Below are positions 61,573 through 64,000 of a stretch of 64,000 nucleotides of DNA, in pieces. Every line of letters starts with the position of its first letter. The stretch's first letter is position 1. A program made the position numbers and the translations under genes. The notes under the pieces were generated by a model. That model did not search any database. It had not been told where the DNA came from and saw nothing but the letters and a program-made list of their open reading frames with translations. The DNA is taken from positions 186,001-250,000 of the forward strand of contig JBHJGZ010000001.1 in NCBI GenBank assembly GCA_050331295.1. Reading direction: 5' to 3'. Source of the DNA: Kuafuiihalomonas sp050331295 (GTDB lineage Bacteria; Myxococcota; Kuafuiibacteriia; Kuafuiibacteriales; Kuafuiibacteriaceae).

Positions 61573-64000
61573 TCAGGCCGCGACGCTGTCGTCGAGACCT
61601 TCCAGCCGGTCTTCCAGCTCTTCTCCGGCCCGTCGCAGCGCCTCCAGGGTCTCGCTGTCAGGCGTCCAGTAGTCCCGTTCGTGGGCCTCCAGGAGCCGCA
61701 AGGCGAGTTTGGCCGAGGCTTTGGGATTCAGCTCGGCCATCCGTTTCCGCATCTCCGGATCCAGGACGTAGGTTTGGGACAGTTGATTGTACACCCAAGG
61801 GGCCACCTGTCCGGTGGTGGCGGACCATCCCATGGTGTTCGTGATGTGCGCTTCGATCTGGCGAACGCCTTCCGAGCCGTGCCTCAGCATGCCCTCGTAC
61901 CAGGTCGGGTTCAGGGTTCGAGTTCGGCTCTCGAGGATGACCTGTTCGCTCAGGGTCCGAACCAAACCTTCCCCCCGAGTCTGGTCCCCGATGTACACCG
62001 GAACCGAGCTTCCTCTGACCCGCTGAATGGCGCGGCCGATGCCGCCCAGAGTATCAAAGTAGTGGTCGATCGTGGTCACTCCAAGCTCGACCGATTCCAG
62101 GTTCTGGTAAGTGAGCTGAACGTCAGCAAGCGCACTTGCCATCAGTCCCGCTTGTGCCTGAGGTCGACCGGACAGGCCGTACGCAAAGCACTTGCGACGC
62201 GTGAACGCTTCGGCCAGCTCGTCTTCGTCGTTCCACGCGCCGCTATCGACCAACATGTTGACGTTGGAACCGTATGTGCCATCTGCGTTGCTGAAGACTC
62301 TGAGGGCTGCGGTCTCCAGGTCGACGCCGTGCATTTCCTGATAGCGAAGTGCATTCCGACGGACGAAGTTCATCTCCAAAGGCTCGTCGGCGCTGGCTGC
62401 CAGGTGGGCAGCCTCCGCCAAGAGGCGAGTCTGAAGCGGGAGGAGGTCCCGAAAGATACCGGAAAGCGTGACCACGACATCCACGCGCGGCCGTCCGAGT
62501 TCCTCCAGGGGGATGAGCTCGGCCCCCGCAAGCCGTCCGTAGGCATCGAATCGGGGTCGAGCGCCGAAGAGGGCAAGGACCTGTCCGATGGGAACCCCAC
62601 CCGTTTTCAGGTTGTCGGTCCCCCAAAGAACCAGCGCCACCGACTCTGGAAGACCGTTTCCGTCCTCCAGGTGGCGTTCCAGGAGACGCCGAGCCTGAAG
62701 AGCACCGTCCTTGACGGCGAATGCGCTCGGAATCCGGAACGGGTCGAAACCGTGCAGGTTTCGACCGGTGGGAAGTACGGTGGGGGTCCGCAGGATGTCC
62801 CCCCCTGGCGCGGGCCGGATGAAGCGACCGTCCAGTGCCCGGACCAAGGCATCGAGTTCATGGTCCGCGCAGAGATATCCGTGGATCTCGACGAGACGCG
62901 TGACTGCTTCCGCCTTCTTCGGGTCGTCGCCGAGCCGTTGAAGGACGACTTGCAGGCTCTCGCCGGCGCCGATCGCCTCCAAGATCTCGGGTTCCATCGG
63001 AACGTCGAGGGTGTTCTCGGCGATGGCGGCCAGGAGCCGGGTGCGCGCTTCGGCGGGGGCCGGTTGGCCGACCACATGGAGCCCGTCCGGGATGAGGGTG
63101 CGCTCGACCTCGTCCAGCTTTTCTCGAAGCACCCGGATGTCTTCTGCCGGGTTGCTCCAGCTCGGTTCGAGCGGAGCCATTTCGACCTGGGCCGCCTGCG
63201 CCTGGATCAGGCTTTCGAGGCGGCTCCGCTCAGCGTGGTCGTCGGGTGGCAACTGCCGCCATCGATCCACTGACTCCCGGAGGGTGAGCAGGTCGGTGTA
63301 CAGGCCCGCCTCTGCGACCGGCGGGGTCATGTAGCTCACCAAGGTCGCGGCGGATCGGCGCTTCGCGATGGTCCCTTCGGACGGATTGTTCGCGGCGTAT
63401 AGGTAGAGATTGGGGAGCTCCGAGATCAGGCGGTCCGGCCAGCATTCCCCGGACAAGCCGGCTTGCTTTCCAGGCATGAACTCCAGCGCGCCGTGGGTTC
63501 CGAAGTGGAGGATCGCGTTCGCGCCGAAGTCCTGTCTGAGATACCGATAGAACGCGGAGAAGGCGTGGGTCGGTGTGAAACCCGATTCGAACAGGAGCCG
63601 CATCGGGTCGCCTTCGTATCCGAAGGGTGGCTGCAGGCCGACCATCACGTTGCCGAAGTGCGCACCCAGGACAAAAAGATGTTGACCGTCGGTCAGGCTC
63701 TTTCCCGGAGCCGGACCCCACTGGGCTTCGATCTCGGAGAGATACGGCTCGGAGCGGACATAGTCGTCCACCCCGACCAATCCGCAGACGTGGGCGTCAG
63801 TCCCGTAGCGAGTGGCGTTGCCCTCCAGCAGGATGCGGCGGAGATGTTCGACGGAGTCGGGAAGTTCCACCGCGTATCCCTCTTCTTTGAGGCGTTTGAG
63901 GGTCTCAAAGAGCGATTCGAATACCGAAAGGAACGCCGCGGTACCCACTGCACCCCCGTTGGGGGGAAAGTTGAAAACCACCACCGCGACTTTTCGGTTT
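61573..64000 (-). CDS. bchH: magnesium chelatase subunit H, C-terminal part (runs off right edge)
   Basis: About 809 residues of the C-terminal part are visible of a family about 1200 long. The visible part starts KVAVVVFNFPPNGGAVGTAAFLSVFESLFETL. It includes HFGTHGALEFMPGKQAGLSGECWPD, NPSEGTIAKRRSAATLVSYMTPP and RCFAYG-like stretches (RRKCFAYGLSGRPQAQAGLM). BchH binds protoporphyrin IX and, with BchI/BchD, inserts Mg2+, the first committed step to bacteriochlorophyll. The gene is 10 bases upstream of bchL on the same strand. The rest, and probably bchN, bchB and bchF, lie to the right. Confidence 0.97.
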   Translation of the reverse strand, partial: NRKVAVVVFNFPPNGGAVGTAAFLSVFESLFETLKRLKEEGYAVELPDSVEHLRRILLEGNATRYGTDAHVCGLVGVDDYVRSEPYLSEIEAQWGPAPGKSLTDGQHLFVLGAHFGNVMVGLQPPFGYEGDPMRLLFESGFTPTHAFSAFYRYLRQDFGANAILHFGTHGALEFMPGKQAGLSGECWPDRLISELPNLYLYAANNPSEGTIAKRRSAATLVSYMTPPVAEAGLYTDLLTLRESVDRWRQLPPDDHAERSRLESLIQAQAAQVEMAPLEPSWSNPAEDIRVLREKLDEVERTLIPDGLHVVGQPAPAEARTRLLAAIAENTLDVPMEPEILEAIGAGESLQVVLQRLGDDPKKAEAVTRLVEIHGYLCADHELDALVRALDGRFIRPAPGGDILRTPTVLPTGRNLHGFDPFRIPSAFAVKDGALQARRLLERHLEDGNGLPESVALVLWGTDNLKTGGVPIGQVLALFGARPRFDAYGRLAGAELIPLEELGRPRVDVVVTLSGIFRDLLPLQTRLLAEAAHLAASADEPLEMNFVRRNALRYQEMHGVDLETAALRVFSNADGTYGSNVNMLVDSGAWNDEDELAEAFTRRKCFAYGLSGRPQAQAGLMASALADVQLTYQNLESVELGVTTIDHYFDTLGGIGRAIQRVRGSSVPVYIGDQTRGEGLVRTLSEQVILESRTRTLNPTWYEGMLRHGSEGVRQIEAHITNTMGWSATTGQVAPWVYNQLSQTYVLDPEMRKRMAELNPKASAKLALRLLEAHERDYWTPDSETLEALRRAGEELEDRLEGLDDSVAA

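Noticed and set aside
61543..63273. Plus-strand open frame opposite bchH
   Set aside because: bchH motifs are continuous on the minus strand; this is a codon-bias shadow.

Overview
This GC-rich window looks chromosomal. It carries two things that rarely occur together: a dense complement of free-living, stress-tolerant heterotroph genes, and the left part of a bacteriochlorophyll photosynthesis gene cluster (PGC) of the purple-bacterial type (type II reaction centre). Several genes point to Myxococcota or a related lineage: a DUF1552/DUF1592 pair, a Hanks-type kinase with a zinc ribbon, a beta-propeller lipoprotein of the VQEAGVDEADFVKTDG type, many lipoproteins, and a sigma-54-like promoter. 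This placement is an inference from gene content, not a phylogeny. Phototrophic Myxococcota have been reported from metagenomes, so it is plausible. No rRNA, tRNA, CRISPR array, insertion sequence or integrase was recognised. No gap between genes exceeds 300 bases.

Layout. 1-4 kb: kinase N-terminus, a thiol peroxidase-like redoxin, a zinc metallopeptidase and a CPA2 antiporter. 4-9.4 kb: a DUF748/AsmA-like envelope protein and a long ICL2-type isocitrate lyase. 9.6-16.5 kb: an SbtA/SbtB bicarbonate transporter pair, a LinB-like haloalkane dehalogenase, a beta-propeller lipoprotein, a VOC protein and a GNAT-nitrilase fusion. 16.7-25.7 kb: a tightly coupled alpha-glucan/trehalose operon (glgE, treS-pep2 fusion, glgB, GH77) behind a sigma-54-like promoter. 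25.7-29.2 kb: DoxX, a YHS-like/zinc-ribbon membrane protein and a large FAD/4Fe-4S membrane fusion. 29.3-33.9 kb (minus strand): the NAGGN osmoprotectant operon. 34-37 kb: DUF1552/DUF1592. 37.3-39.6 kb: modABC. 39.7-44 kb: grpE, frnE, Nudix, TfoX-like, an exported methyltransferase and ilvE. 44.2-48.4 kb: a PQQ alcohol dehydrogenase and a TonB receptor. 48.5-49.7 kb: OsmC and a cytochrome c.

The PGC has two converging arms. The plus-strand arm (49.7-54.4 kb) is bciB-crtA-amidohydrolase-methyltransferase, with each gene overlapping the next. The minus-strand arm enters from the right edge as bchH (partial)-bchL-bchM-lhaA-puhA-puhB-puhC-small ORF-acsF-puhE and ends at 54.4 kb. Nearly every junction in this arm is an ATGA/TGATG overlap or a gap of about 10 bases. 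AcsF and CrtA both use O2, so pigment synthesis here can run with oxygen. The PuhA/B/C/E and LhaA set implies an RC-LH1 complex whose L and M subunits must lie outside the window.

Together the genes suggest a photoheterotroph that stores carbon as glucan or trehalose, makes compatible solutes (trehalose, NAGGN), oxidises alcohols with PQQ, assimilates C2 units by the glyoxylate shunt and takes up bicarbonate. Function calls rest on motifs and family resemblance read by eye; no database search was run.
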